Shown in pieces: positions 43,901-54,099 of a stretch of 64,000 nt of DNA. The notes below the pieces were generated by a model. The model saw nothing but the letters and a program-made list of their open reading frames with translations, was not told the DNA's origin and ran no database searches. Position numbers and translations under genes: made by a program. This DNA is from Apostichopus japonicus (lineage: Eukaryota; Echinodermata; Holothuroidea; Aspidochirotida; Stichopodidae): assembly GCF_037975245.1 (NCBI RefSeq), contig NC_092571.1, forward strand, positions 26,178,564 through 26,242,563, read 5' to 3'. Within the stretch, counting starts at the first letter, position 1. Every line of letters begins with the position of its first letter.

Positions 43901-46900
43901 TATATCCAAAATAATATTAACTTGATCAGAGCGGCTAACTATCTGATCTGACAGATTCCACAGAGTCATATATTGTACCACATATTTTTACCATGGGTTA
44001 TATATTTGATTAACAGGTGTGAAAGTAATTTTCCTAACATATTATAACGAGACATGAAATTCCTTGATTCGTTAGAAATTGTTTCTTGAGCGAACATTGA
44101 GCATGCATGCATGTCGATAAAAGGAGAGTAACAACAATATCTAGGATTAATTACTCAAATCATCATGCTATTTAACAGTTTCTATGTACGACATGCCAAC
44201 GAGGATATTACACTTTACCTGTCTAGAGAAACAGAAATTACACCGCAACTTGTTCTTCAAGACAACATTAAAGGGCACACCCATAAACGAGAAGCAAACC
44301 ATCACTGTTACATGACACATCTGATGCTTAATAATCTGATGGAAACTTTTTGTTTTGTTCAGAACTATCAGAGTTTAAAAGACCTTGCTGCCATTTTGTA
44401 TGTCTACAACGGCACAATGGCATGGCATCAAGAACTGTCTTGCCACCATGCGCCCCCCTTCCCACCCCTTTAATTAATTTTATTTTTCTTTATTCCACAT
44501 TTTCTTGGACTCCCTCACTGTCCCTGAGTTTAAGGTCTACAATAGAATTTGAAATAAACATTAAAAAGAATTCAGAAGAAGAAACAATTATTGGAATTCA
44601 AGTATATAGTGTTTTCACTGTGTTTTAAAAACAGGTAAAACCAAGCCTTGTTCACATAATTCTCAAATGGAGTTCACGATTGCGGGGTTTGATGCAGGAA
44701 GCCAGTGTCCATACTACAGTCTTTTTAGGTGTTAAGGTTTTCTATTTTCTTTGATGGGAGTACTCTATTCGATTAAGCCCAAAAGGGTTTCTTGGTTTAC
44801 TTTCTTTCACATATTTTACTTATTTGCAGTTATTTTGTCTTGTTCACCTTGTATTACTACAGTCTTTACTGCCTTGGGTAGGTGGGGGGAGGGGGTTCAT
44901 TTCATTTTCACATGTGAACATGGCTCAAGATTTTAGTCTTGTGATTTAACGGAAATCAAAATTGTAAAAGATGTCCTTTACAATAGTTTGGCAACATTGC
45001 TCACAACTATCAGAGCTATCATGTAACAATGATGGTGATTTAAAGGGTGTGAAGACTCGCGCAAAAAGAAACGTCTCATGCCGGTAATCTGACCTAGTTT
45101 CGAATGAGGTGTAACAGAAGTGATAGACACCATTATCGATCTCAGAAAATAGGCACACAGCTTGCTACCTTCGGTAACTAGACACTAGTGTACATGCAGT
45201 CAATGCATACAGCTACGGTCAATACCCACAACACAGTGTAAATAGCAGCGATGGACATCTCAGGTGTTGATAAAAGATAACAAGGTATCACGTTTCATTA
45301 CTGTCTGCATTTTGTAGGGACAAGCAGAAAACTCCACTTGCAAGCAACGGAAAGTTAACTTTTTCAGAGCGCGGTACGTGGTTTGGGGCGAGTCTTCAAT
45401 GCCTTTAATTTGCTTTTCCTTTCCCATGCAGTACATATGATACAAACATACATGAATGATTACCGGTCCGTTAGTGGACTGTCCTAAATTGAGAGAAGCC
45501 ACTGACTGCTGATCGAAAGAAAAATGTGAAGATGATGGAGTACGTATTGGGCTAATAACATTTAATCTTTCTATTAAACTTTTAAAGCTGAAAAATTGAT
45601 TGCAATTCAATGGAGATCCAGAGAATGTTCCAAAACTGCCTTGCTTGCCTCGCTTCATGCTAATAAATCAAGCACCAACATTAATACATGTGTACAAGAG
45701 GAGACTTCAGGTTTTGCTGAAGATATTTATTAACATAAAAGTTGAAAATAAGTCTTAACTAATCATAAAAAGAACTTGGTTTGTTGGAAAAAAAGCCATG
45801 CTAATACTTACCAGTGTGACTCTCTTTATCTGCCGATTCCTCTTTTGGTGGAATGTCTGCTTTGGGAATACTTTTGGTTACTGGCAATGTTGTGCGGATT
45901 TCCTCTCCCTTCTTTGTGCTTGGGTTCTCATCTGTGTGGCAAGCAACTATCTATACTTACTGGACATATGTTATAATGTATAACTTAGTCAGTATAACAG
46001 TGGACTCATGTTCAAAACCCAACTGTTATAATGTACTGCTATAGTACCAAACATATTATGTTGCTGACTGAAGTTTTGCAGGATTAGTGGATAACATTCC
46101 ATCATCTAATTTTAATCTTCTTACATCCTCTGGGTAAACCTTCAAGGATATTTACTTACTTTAGTAAATGTTAGCAACTTTTTTTTAACATATAATTTGC
46201 TAACATTTCAGATTACTACTTAAAACTAATGAGAAAAATCCAATAGAGGAGCTGGTAATATTGTGATACGTACTATACAAATGAGAGAAATTTGCATAAA
46301 TTCCACTCCGAAGCAGGAATTGGTTAAGTCTGAATAACAGTTAGTGTAACCAAAGTCCTAAAGTAATATCAACAGGTATTTCTTCATATTATGTTTACAA
46401 ACTTTTCAATAGCTGGATTATCGCATTTGTTATACCTTAGGGCAATGGACCATAGATCTAATTTCACCACCTGAAGGCACTTCTTGTAAAGGACAAACTT
46501 GCTAATCTCCCACATATCCCTCCCCCCCCCCCCCCTCTCGTCCCTAATTCCCCGCATGAAATACTTTCAAACTGTTATGGAATTTGAATCTAATGGTTGA
46601 AAGTGGACCAGGGAAGGATTAAGTGAAACCTTTAGAAATACAATGTGCTGTCACATACTGTAACCCATTCACCTAATATTACAGGGATAATGAGCCTAAA
46701 TGAGGTTTATAATTTGCTTCACTATCTGTAAACAAGATTACACATGTGATTTCTATGTTAGTTGCCATAGAAACAGTTGCCAGGGTAACGGTTAAGTTTC
46801 CTGAGTAGCTCCTCTCAGGAATCACCATGGTGGGTTACCCCAGAGTGACTGGAAGTCCATGACGAAGAGAGGGGGTCAAAATCTGTTTGAGTGTGTACAC

Positions 46901-49900
46901 AAATGTGTGTGAGGGAAAGTGTGTCATTGTGTGCGTGTATCCAATGTTAATTGTGTCAAAAACTCATAACGGCTGGGCCCGGCGATTGTCTTCAAACTCA
47001 GTGGGAAGGTACCCTAGGGTAAATCCTTGTGTCTCAGATATCCCGGAACCAAAGGTCACAGTTCAGAGGTCACCATTTTGTGAAAATTGTGAATATTTTT
47101 GTGCTTTCATTATTTCCAAAGGAATCCTTTGGCTCTTATAATCCAAGGGAAACATTGAATTGACATGGAACCTTAACAGGTATCATGGAAATATCAAGTA
47201 CTATCAAAATATGTGGTTGCCATGAGAACCGAGGTCAAAGATCATAAGGTTAAAGGTCAAATGTACATTTAGCACAATTGTGTGTCCAAAACTCCTTGGC
47301 CGTGATGAGATATGCAACTCTATAGATTGCACTCTTGTTTTGATAGAACTCACATGTATCGTATGGACTGCCTACAGTTGATTCTGTTATATGGTTCCTA
47401 ATCTCTCTGCATTCTGGTGGTTTGGTTTTAGAGCATGGCGTTATTTCCTGTGTAAAAGATACAGTATGTCATGTATTACAAATTATTACAAAATTTATTC
47501 TTGGTAATTCACTGATATATATATATCGACAAATTGATAACTAGGGAAACTTTGAAACATGGTGATTTCGCCTTATTATTTATTCCTACTAATTAAACCA
47601 CAAAAGGCAAATAAGTAATAAAAATAATCAAAAAAATGTAACAGTGTTTCAACCATTTGTCTGATATAACTAGGCATGTTGCAACTGTTTCCCATGAAGG
47701 TGAATTGGCCTTCCCAAAATCAAGTTTCCTACAAGAGAGACAGGAAAACCCTGCAACTTAGACCCAGGTTCCTACACTAGACAACAACAACTTGTCCTTC
47801 ATTCTCCCAGATATATGTAGTAGCAAACTTAATATGTGACAATTGCCTATACAATATATAAGTACAGTACCTCGTAACCTTCCTCGCATTTCGGGCAGAT
47901 AATACAGGTAGGACACTGATTTGGGTGTGGCTGGTAGGTTCCTGTGCCATTCTGCAAATTTTGGCACTTTTTGCAATATCTGCCACTGTGAAAAAATATG
48001 GATTACTATTCAGTAAGATGTTATTGCACTGATAAATGTAGAAGACCTGCAAATTCATTATAAAAGGGTATCTTTACAAGACATATTTATGGAAACTTTG
48101 GCCCAAATCTAGACTATAAAGCAGGGTTGGCCGGTTTTTACCGCCCGGTAAAAACCAGGTGTTTACGGGGAGGTTTTTCCCACCTATAAGTGGGAAAAAC
48201 TGGGAAAAACCTCAAATTATATAGAATTCCTAAATATTCATGTGGAACTTGTGGAGGAGCATAGAAACTACAAGAAAATGGCATCTTATGGTAGAAGGTT
48301 GGGTTACATCCAAAAAAACAGCCATGATCTATAACTTTGTGAGTTTACCGATTAGACTATTATAAATAATTCAAATAAATAATATATATTGGATGCTCAA
48401 ATCAACCAACTTTATTTTCCTATCGAGATGCATAATTCCATAATCTAGAGAAGGGACAAGTATCAAACTGTTGGTGCCTCCTAGGTCTATGGTTCGTCAT
48501 ATTATACATGTCACATTGTCTTGTTACATATATAATGCAACACCATCACAAAAATATGGAAAGTGAGCAAACATATTCACAGTGTAACTTTTACAACTCG
48601 CTCGCCAAGTAGATCTCTCAAGTAACAATGAAAACTACATAGAGTGTACTCTGTTAAATTCTTGCAAACTACTTATGATATATGAACATGTTTTTGTGTC
48701 TTAAAATATAAATTACATGATACTAAAAAGGAAGTGCCCAGTATCACCTCACCTGTCCACCTCAAAGTGTTTAATCACTCATGCATGAAGTTGTATAATA
48801 ATTGGACCATGTTTGCATCAAGGTTAACAGTTGGGTTGTGTGAATGACTCGATAGGGCCATTGTGCGTTTAATACTTTAAATGGGCCCATGTGCCTTACA
48901 TAGTTTCAAAGCAGTTTCTATTGAGCCCCCTAGATTGAAGTTCACCTCAATAGACTTTTGCCTACTGTATTAATTGAAGAATTTAGGAGGGGTGAGTGTC
49001 CCAGTGTAGACCTAAAATGGTTTGGGCAATAGGCAATGCATACTGCTAAAGAGATCGTGACATAATAACTACATATGTGCAATATGAAAAATGCTCTTTT
49101 TCCCACAAAAAGGTTGTGATAAAATAGCTCAAAATGAAGCTAAGAAACTCCCATATTCAATAACATATGCCTGTCATGAAACAATATCGTGCCTACTGAT
49201 GACCCTGCATATTACGGACAAGTAATAATAGTTTTCGAGACGGAGGCGGTTTTTACCGGTATTTACCAGTTTTTCCCGGTTTTTACCAGGTTTTTACCGC
49301 TTAGTGGGAAAAACAGGTTTTTCCAGGGAAAGTGCCAACCCTGCTATACTGTAAAGGGAGGGGAGAAATGTTTAGAAACTATTAATGTCCAATTGATGAC
49401 TCTTGCATGTAAATTTATGAAGCCATTCTCAATGTGTATGGCATCAATATATTGTTAGCTGGACTTAAATAGATGATAATTAAACATTATTATCCAGGGA
49501 AAACTAAGCTGTAATATTTATTCCACATGATCACTTTTGAAATAGATATACTGTCTTACATATGAAACACAAATATGCACAATAGATTGGTCCAGACATA
49601 ACCACATGTTGTTTATATGCTGGTGGATATGCTGCACATTCAAAAAGAAAAAAAAACATATAATTTTGGCAGATACGGTTGATTTTCATGGACTAAAGCA
49701 AATTAACGCAGTTACAAATTCATGTTCTTCAAATTCTTATCTATTATGATCAGAGTTGGCAATTTTTTAAAATTTTATTAAAAAAAAAATTACAACAACA
49801 ACAACAACTTTTGAAGCAGTTATGAGTCTCTCGTTGACTACCAGGTATGGTATGAGTCTACAGGATGCATTACTGTATGTAATTTGGAGAAAGAAAAAAC

Positions 49901-52900
49901 ACTTCTGTTTAAATATGTAGCCAACCCACTTGATGTTCGAGAGTATACAACAAACTTTATTCTTGTTGAGTACTACTTTCACTATCTTGTTACAAAACAT
50001 AATATACAGTACTATTTACATAATAATCTATAGGATGTCTGCTTGACTGCCTGTTCACTATAAATTGAAATATATTGACCTCACTGTGATACACATGTGC
50101 GCACACGCCACATGGATGTATCTCATACAGTGTACATATAGGTACAGGATATTCCGCAGAAAAGTGAACCTGCATATATATAGGGTCTGGTCCACTCTCA
50201 GCTGAGAAACCGCAATGCAATTCATAAATCTGCTCAGTTTGTGTTCTTATTTAAAGCCTTGAACATGAAGAAAGAACATTAAACTGTAAAGTCTATATCT
50301 GCACAATTAATACACCTTCAAGCTTGCCTTTCAGTGTTTAAGTTTTAGTGGTAACATTGGTAATGCTTTTTTCTCTATGGTAGATCCACACACTAACTTC
50401 TGGGTCTTACAGTATTTAAACATTTCAGACTGACAAACACATTTTAAGCTTTACTATTTTCTTTTGATAACTTTAGTTGGAAACACCCTTGGAACCATTT
50501 ATTTACAAGTAACCTATATGACTAACAGATTTTAACTGATTAATGTTACAAGTTACATTCAACATTATGCTAAAAAAATATCAAACTACAGAAGCAGACT
50601 CTCAGTAGTTTCTTACAGTAGTAAAATCACAAACAAATTGAATAAAATGTTAAAAACATGAAAAAAAAATGTTTTGAATCAGTGATTTTTAATCAAAATC
50701 ACTCTTGCTTTAAATCGCGATTTAAAGCAAGTGATTTAAATCACCGAGATTTTAATCAGCCAACCCTGATTATGATCAAAAACACATTCCATGCAATTAC
50801 CAGATACTGCAGCTCTTCAGTGAATTAAACAGAACATGATTTTATGCTAAACATATCAAAATGTGTGAACTTACATGCCCCTCCCTGCCGCGTTGTACCA
50901 ATAACCCTCTCGACAGCCAACACCATCTTCATTTGTAACGTTAAAGCACGGCTCATTCTGCAAAATGAAACAGGCAATTTGGGTGAATCTATCATTATGG
51001 AGTGGAAATTTTGTATGTTAGAGCTGATGGTCGTAATCGATTAATTGCGAGTAGTCGCAATTACACGTTGGAAGTTTAATAAATCACGCTCAAAACCTAA
51101 GTTGCCATAACTGGACTACAAGCTAGCACTATAAACACAATCTGCTTTTGAAAAATAGCCTAACCTATCAAAAACAACACTAAAGCAGTTTGCCAGCAAC
51201 TATCGCAAACACAGGTTCTTACAATGCTATGTACACTAGAACTGCGCTAGATGTGAAAAATCGGCAAGCACCTGCTTCAGTTAGAGTCATGGGTTTGCCT
51301 TTCAGTAATACCAGGGAATTGTTTCCATAGCAACTTACTCCCTGGTATATATGCTAGTTGTGCAACTGGTGCAACATGTAGTCCTAGCAATTGATGTTTG
51401 ATCATTGCACATAAGAGCAAAGTTATTAATCTTTTACAATTGCCAAAGTATTTGTCATTTCTTCAAACATGATTGCAATCACTTCACTGGCCTGGTTCAC
51501 ATTTATCAGATGTCTGATCGAGTGTGTTGATTGCGGTGCAGTTTAATTTCAATGTGCAAAATATGTACCTGCTATCAGGCTAGGCTTGAGCCTATCCTGG
51601 AACGTTGAACCTATTCTTCTACACAAAACTCTTACATACTTTTCATAACACCGCTACAAGGAGTTACACTTTTTCATTGTTTGCACGTTTGCTTTTATTA
51701 GTGCTAGAAGTTGTAGTAACCTCGTAGATCCATTCAGAAGGTTTTGATAAACTATGAAGGATTTCAAGAAATGTTGTAGCTTTTAAGTTGTTCACAGTTT
51801 TTGTTTGGTAGATGTTTTAACATGATTTGGACACCACACATTAAGACATGAAAGAACAAATAAAGACAGTGCACCATGGAGAAAGATTTGTTTTGACTGT
51901 ATTTCTGCAATGTAAATATGACAGTGATGACGTCATAACTGTAACCGAGTAATCGCGAGAAGAGCAATGCGATTAATTGACTACAAAAGTAAGAGTCAAC
52001 TATCAGCACTAATACATGTGCTTGTTTCTTATCATGCACCAGCGTAGCGTGTTCTCAACCAAGGCATGTCCACTGTTTGAAAAAAGGGGCGACAAATCTA
52101 TTGGTCAGACAACTATGGAAATTAGACTTTGTTTATAAATATGAAAAATTAACAAGGTTTGGTCAGTACTTCTTCTAAGCTGTCCATCCCAGCAGGTGTT
52201 TTAATTTAATTCATTTATTTGTTTTATCGCCAATTGTGTACAAAGGGAAAGGAAGACTCCTAAAAAGTCATAAATGACTTAACAAGGTAGGAGACTCCCT
52301 GGGAGAAAAGAAAAGAAAAATGAACAAATATTTATAATACAGAATATACGTAATGATTAAGTATACAGAAATAATATCCTAGTGACGCTGAGATGGATAC
52401 GTGAAAAGATTAAATATTACTAGATTAAATATTACAGTTTTGCTGCTGAATGAGGCTCAGAGATCTGTCCTCTTAATCCACTGATTATGTTGTGTAATAT
52501 CAGGGTTAAATTTAAGTTTTAAAATGGCTCAAAATGGTTTATCGTAATCTTTACTCATTGGCACCTGGTGATGAGATTAGGTGCTCCCCTTGAAGGCATG
52601 GATGCCTCAGGTTTTCACCGGTTCGGTCTTGGATGAGATATGAGCTATAGTAACGGTTTCATCAAAGATGCATCTACTGTAGCTGACTGATTAGCAAGCC
52701 TATGGTTGACTGTGTTGTGTTACCTATTCTTAGCGAAACGAGAAGTTTGTTAGCATTGATGTTTCTTTTCCACAAGTGTTGGTGATTCTGCTGCATGAGC
52801 CACCGTCAGAATAATAAATCACTGGCAGAATTTACAGGAATTTTCCTCACTGGGACGTTCAGTCATCTTGTGTGTTCCTTACAAATTTGTCTGAGAACAA

Positions 52901-54026
52901 TTTGGAGAGTTAAGACCTCCGGGAAAGTACTTTTTGAAAACTTCTAAGCAATTATAGCATGCTATAATTTGGGCTTATACTGACTATACCTCTAATGTTA
53001 AGCTTATTTCACCTGTATTAAAATTTTGTAATGTTAGACAAGCTACCAAAATTGAAGCATGATTTATTGTTTTACTGTTTAAATTTCCCAAAGGTGATAG
53101 GCTAGGTTTTAATTTACTGTGTGGCGTGTGCAAAAGTTTGAGAAGGGAGCGTCGCACTCAATTGTTATTCCTATAAAGGGAACGTTCACATGGTGAATGA
53201 GGTACCATTGACTGCTACTGAGGTTTGATTAAAACTTATTGGTTAGTAATTTGGCATGAATGTGCCACATGTCAAAGTAAGTTGGAAAGAAAATCTAAAC
53301 ACCGAATGGCTTTTACGTTGAGTTTTGGCAACAATATTATTTTTGAGATGTTGAGTTTATGAGGGACATGTCCGTCTTGAGATCGTTCCACATTGACTGA
53401 CCTTTGAACTCCACAGATAAATCTGATTTCTCTCATTTTGTATTGAAGAAAAATTTTAGCCTACTGGACAGATCATTTGCATGTGACTATCCATACTGTA
53501 GCTCAGTATATTCTTGAGAATACTATTGAAATCCACTTTCATGAGTTTATCACCTGGCTACGTACAGTATGACTATGAGTACACAAATGTCTAGCATGAC
53601 GTATGGCCGACAATTGCACCTGAAGGTATCCTGTTTTACAAGAGTTTCCAACATTGACCTCTACTGTAGCTGTACCCACCTGATTCATAACCTCTAATTA
53701 TTTACTGCTGTACAGTACATTACAACTTATACTCTCCTACCACTGTTATTTTGATTTAAATGCAGAATTCTGGCCCTATTTTGTCAATGTTACATTTTCA
53801 ACAGGTAAAAGAAAATAACTTATGAAGGATGTAAATTATGTGCAAACTCCCAGGACTTATTTGTGAATAACGATCTTACCTCCTCTTCCTTCTCCACGTA
53901 CGGAATGTCGGTACTGGTCTGAGCTGGTCTTGTTGTTATCGGCATAGCATTACTTACTTCGTTGTTGAAAAAAATAATATGTGCCATAATGCAAGTAGTT
54001 AACGGCAACCAACAGGTACTCGTCAT
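34915..54026 (-). CDS. TNFR-like gene A: TNF-receptor-type membrane protein, complete coding frame
   Basis: Fourteen phase-compatible exons joined on the minus strand give 999 nt, 332 residues and a stop. Residues 1-27 are a likely signal peptide. Ectodomain cysteines fall at 53, 64, 81, 84, 101, 104, 107, 110, 120 and 128, with serial CxxC spacing and the sequence G-Y-E-E-I-T-P-C, a TNFR cysteine-rich pattern. Sequons occur at N55 and N89. Residues 147-186 form a charged stalk and about 196-218 span the membrane. The tail (219-332) is acidic, has a juxtamembrane S-C-C-C-S that could be palmitoylated, no death domain, and ends P-N-E-D-E-E-T-A-L. That end fits a TRAF6-type PxExx(acidic) pattern and a class I PDZ ligand; both are inferences from pattern. 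Gene B, 22 kb downstream, is a paralogue. The ectodomain looks EDAR/NGFR-like to me, but subfamily is uncertain. Confidence 0.82.
35553..35582 (-). CDS. gene A exon 13: 30-nt micro-exon
   Basis: Acceptor ttttattttcag, donor GAAG|gtaact, phase 1/1. It encodes E-R-E-P-L-N-G-P-N-E and is a duplicate of exon 11, sharing the acceptor tract and the pattern P-L-x-x-G-P-x-E. Confidence 0.7.
35884..35922 (-). CDS. gene A exon 12: 39-nt acidic micro-exon
   Basis: Acceptor atctcacag, donor GAAG|gtaagt, phase 1/1. It encodes D-D-N-D-A-A-D-A-S-P-E-D-E, a duplicate of exon 9 (same A-A-D-A-S-P-E-D-E end). Flanking introns are also near-identical. Confidence 0.75.
36097..36129 (-). CDS. gene A exon 11: 33-nt micro-exon
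   Basis: Acceptor ttttattttcag, donor GAAG|gtaatt, phase 1/1. It encodes E-H-P-L-L-N-A-G-P-T-E; paralogue of exon 13. Confidence 0.7.
36535..36591 (-). CDS. gene A exon 10: 57-nt micro-exon
   Basis: Acceptor with a long poly-T (tttttttttcag), donor GAAG|gtgagt, phase 1/1. It encodes 19 residues ending S-S-Q-N-G-D-N-A-E. Worn copies of its 3' part lie at 39309 and near 35829. Confidence 0.72.
36753..36861. repeat. 20-bp tandem repeat, about five copies
   Basis: Unit tgtgcatttgatcacatgcc, with one copy carrying an extra gcatgcatg. It ends 24 bases before the start codon of the retrotransposon endonuclease frame and may be its 5' untranslated repeat. Confidence 0.88.
36886..38109 (+). pseudogene. 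non-LTR retrotransposon ORF2, endonuclease part only
   Basis: A 319-codon frame ends at TAA 37843-37845 and continues in the same frame to 38109, so one in-frame stop breaks it. The frame holds an apurinic-type (EEP) endonuclease: S-I-I-H-F-N-C-R-S-L, T-L-S-E-T-W, R-G-G-G-V-A-L-Y-I, V-Y-L-C-G-D-L-N-I-N and N-D-V-S-D-H-L-A-V-F. The second part has K-P-W-I-T-K-G-L. This is the CR1/Jockey-type arrangement. The reverse transcriptase that should follow is absent, so the copy is 3'-deleted. An acidic N-terminal stretch of about 80 residues precedes the domain. It lies antisense in an intron of gene A. Confidence 0.9.
38110..38410 (+). repeat. diverged tandem repeat after the endonuclease fragment
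   Basis: Two copies of a block of about 165 bp containing 'attcctgtgt', 'catctttgca', 'ttgaccagttt' and 'aattattccctg'. Probably part of the same inserted element. Confidence 0.55.
39309..39331 (-). pseudogene. decayed copy of gene A exon 10
   Basis: The 3' half matches exon 10 (GGCAATGCTGAAG|gtgagt) but the possible exon from acceptor cttatag is 23 nt, not a multiple of three plus phase. Including it would shift the frame, so I left it out of gene A. Near 35829 the same site has lost a further 15 bases. Confidence 0.6.
39382..39420 (-). CDS. gene A exon 9: 39-nt acidic micro-exon
   Basis: Acceptor atctcacag, donor GAAG|gtaagt, phase 1/1. It encodes N-N-S-N-A-A-D-A-S-P-E-D-E; paralogue of exon 12. 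Confidence 0.75.
39878..39919 (-). CDS. gene A exon 8: 42-nt micro-exon
   Basis: Acceptor cccatacag, donor CCTA|gtaagt, phase 1/1. It encodes V-V-P-S-D-C-H-Q-A-D-Q-S-R-P. Short but with both splice sites strong and the phase right. Confidence 0.68.
40472..40534 (-). CDS. gene A exon 7: juxtamembrane cysteine cluster
   Basis: Acceptor attcttgcag, donor CATG|gtaagt, 63 nt, phase 1/1. It encodes E-P-F-P-V-S-C-C-C-S-P-S-K-E-K, then serines. Three adjacent cysteines close to the membrane suggest palmitoylation. Confidence 0.75.
40535..42107. other. intron 6 of gene A
   Basis: Apart from the minisatellite at 41603 no feature is supported. The plus-strand frame at 41076-41270 has no splice or homology support. 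Confidence 0.4.
41603..41825. repeat. 39-bp minisatellite, six copies
   Basis: Unit begins atgataatcccaagcttgtg and has copies starting at 41603, 41642, 41681, 41720, 41758 and 41795. Minus-strand open frames through it are repeat readings. Confidence 0.93.
42108..42224 (-). CDS. gene A exon 6: membrane span
   Basis: Acceptor ttttctatag, donor AGAAG|gtaagt, 117 nt, phase 1/1. It encodes residues 187-225: H-G-W-E-K-F-G-H, a 23-residue hydrophobic stretch (W-I-I-P-I-L-L-V-F-I-M-I-L-G), then C-F-C-W-N-L-E. Confidence 0.85.
42225..45259. other. intron 5 of gene A, left part
   Basis: Contains a diverged direct repeat at about 42465-42540 and 42655-42730 ('cagggcttcgatatacattc' against 'agggcttgaaatacattcca'). 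Several 60-100 codon frames on both strands lack splice support. Confidence 0.35.
45260..45658 (-). CDS. unidentified 132-codon open frame nested in intron 5 of gene A
   Basis: ATG at 45658 opens 132 codons without low complexity; an in-frame stop lies 12 bases before it. Composition is protein-like, with a basic N-terminus (M-K-R-G-K-Q-G-S-F-G). A second frame just downstream (45158-44946) with F-C-Y-T-S-F-E-T-R-S-D-Y looks similar in quality and could be a continuation after a break. I recognise no family. It may be a processed gene remnant or chance. Confidence 0.3.
   Translation of the reverse strand: MKRGKQGSFGTFSGSPLNCNQFFSFKSLIERLNVISPIRTPSSSHFSFDQQSVASLNLGQSTNGPVIIHVCLYHMYCMGKEKQIKGIEDSPQTTYRALKKLTFRCLQVEFSACPYKMQTVMKRDTLLSFINT
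45812..45931 (-). CDS. gene A exon 5: stalk
   Basis: Acceptor tgccacacag, donor CACTG|gtaagt, 120 nt, phase 1/1. It encodes residues 147-186: Lys/Glu/Pro/Thr-rich, no cysteine, a typical membrane-proximal stalk. Confidence 0.8.
46870..47310. repeat. likely dispersed repeat inside intron 4 of gene A
   Basis: Contains 'aactcataacggctgggccc' and several 'aggtca' half-sites in the manner of an old repeat. No second copy is seen in this window, so this call rests on style only. Confidence 0.3.
47354..47447 (-). CDS. gene A exon 4: end of cysteine-rich domain
   Basis: Acceptor cttttacacag, donor ATACAT|gtgagt, 94 nt, phase 0 to 1. It encodes residues 116-146 with C120 and C128 (E-I-T-P-C-S-K-T-K-P-P-E-C-R-E). 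Confidence 0.8.
47871..47985 (-). CDS. gene A exon 3: core cysteine-rich exon
   Basis: Acceptor attttttcacag, donor TACGAG|gtactg, 115 nt, phase 2 to 0. It encodes residues 78-115 with C81, C84, C101, C104, C107 and C110 in four successive CxxC steps, plus an N-G-T sequon at 89. The best evidence for the TNFR fold in gene A. Confidence 0.85.
48122..49343. mobile_element. hAT element, 1.2 kb, non-coding
   Basis: Ends cagggttggccggttttta and ccagggaaagtgccaaccctg are inverted repeats, with 'ggtttttaccgg' motifs repeated near both ends. Flanking ctataaag (48114-48121) and ctatactg (49344-49351) match in 6 of 8. Inserted in intron 2 of gene A, about 140 bases upstream of exon 3. Confidence 0.8.
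49751..50768. mobile_element. hAT element, 1.0 kb, perfect 8-bp target duplication
   Basis: Ends cagagttggcaattttttaa and gattttaatcagccaaccctg are inverted in the outer bases. attatgat is repeated exactly at 49743-49750 and 50769-50776. The right end has palindromic 'tttaaatcgcgatttaaa'. Non-coding; sits about 100 bases past the exon 2 donor of gene A. Confidence 0.87.
50875..50957 (-). CDS. gene A exon 2: first cysteine pair
   Basis: Acceptor cattttgcag, donor GGCAT|gtaagt, 83 nt, phase 0 to 2. It encodes residues 50-76 with C53-x10-C64 and R-E-G-Y-W-Y-N; sequon at N55. Confidence 0.83.
51000..53879. other. intron 1 of gene A
   Basis: Ends of a worn element may lie at about 51030 and 51985 ('gattaattgcga' against 'gcgattaattgac'). 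At 52201-52310 there is a segment with 'ttaacaaggtaggagactcc', in the style of a retroelement 3' end. The copy of the 4130 repeat lies at 52840-52990. No further exon was found. Confidence 0.35.
51309..51347. repeat. hairpin, same family as 20607 and 21911
   Basis: taccaggga and tccctggta form the stem ends; the inner part 'attgtttccatagcaactta' pairs imperfectly. Confidence 0.6.
53880..54026 (-). CDS. gene A exon 1: start codon and signal peptide
   Basis: ATG at 54026, preceded directly by an acceptor-like ttgttgtgttgcag, so the exon may start at the ATG. It reads 49 residues to donor GAGGAG|gtaaga. Residues 1-20 (M-T-S-T-C-W-L-P-L-T-T-C-I-M-A-H-I-I-F-F) form the signal sequence. A second in-frame donor, AACGAA|gtaagt, lies after residue 23 and would skip 26 residues without a frame change. 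Confidence 0.72.
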
Positions 54027-54099
54027 CTGCAACACAACATGATACGTACAGTACACAGAAGGAGCAGAAAATCTATTCAGAAGAGGGAGAGGGGCAGAG

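Noticed and set aside
46970..47260. Clustered AGGTCA half-sites as a nuclear-receptor regulatory element
   Set aside because: Spacing is irregular and the surrounding sequence looks like an old dispersed repeat, so no regulatory role can be supported.
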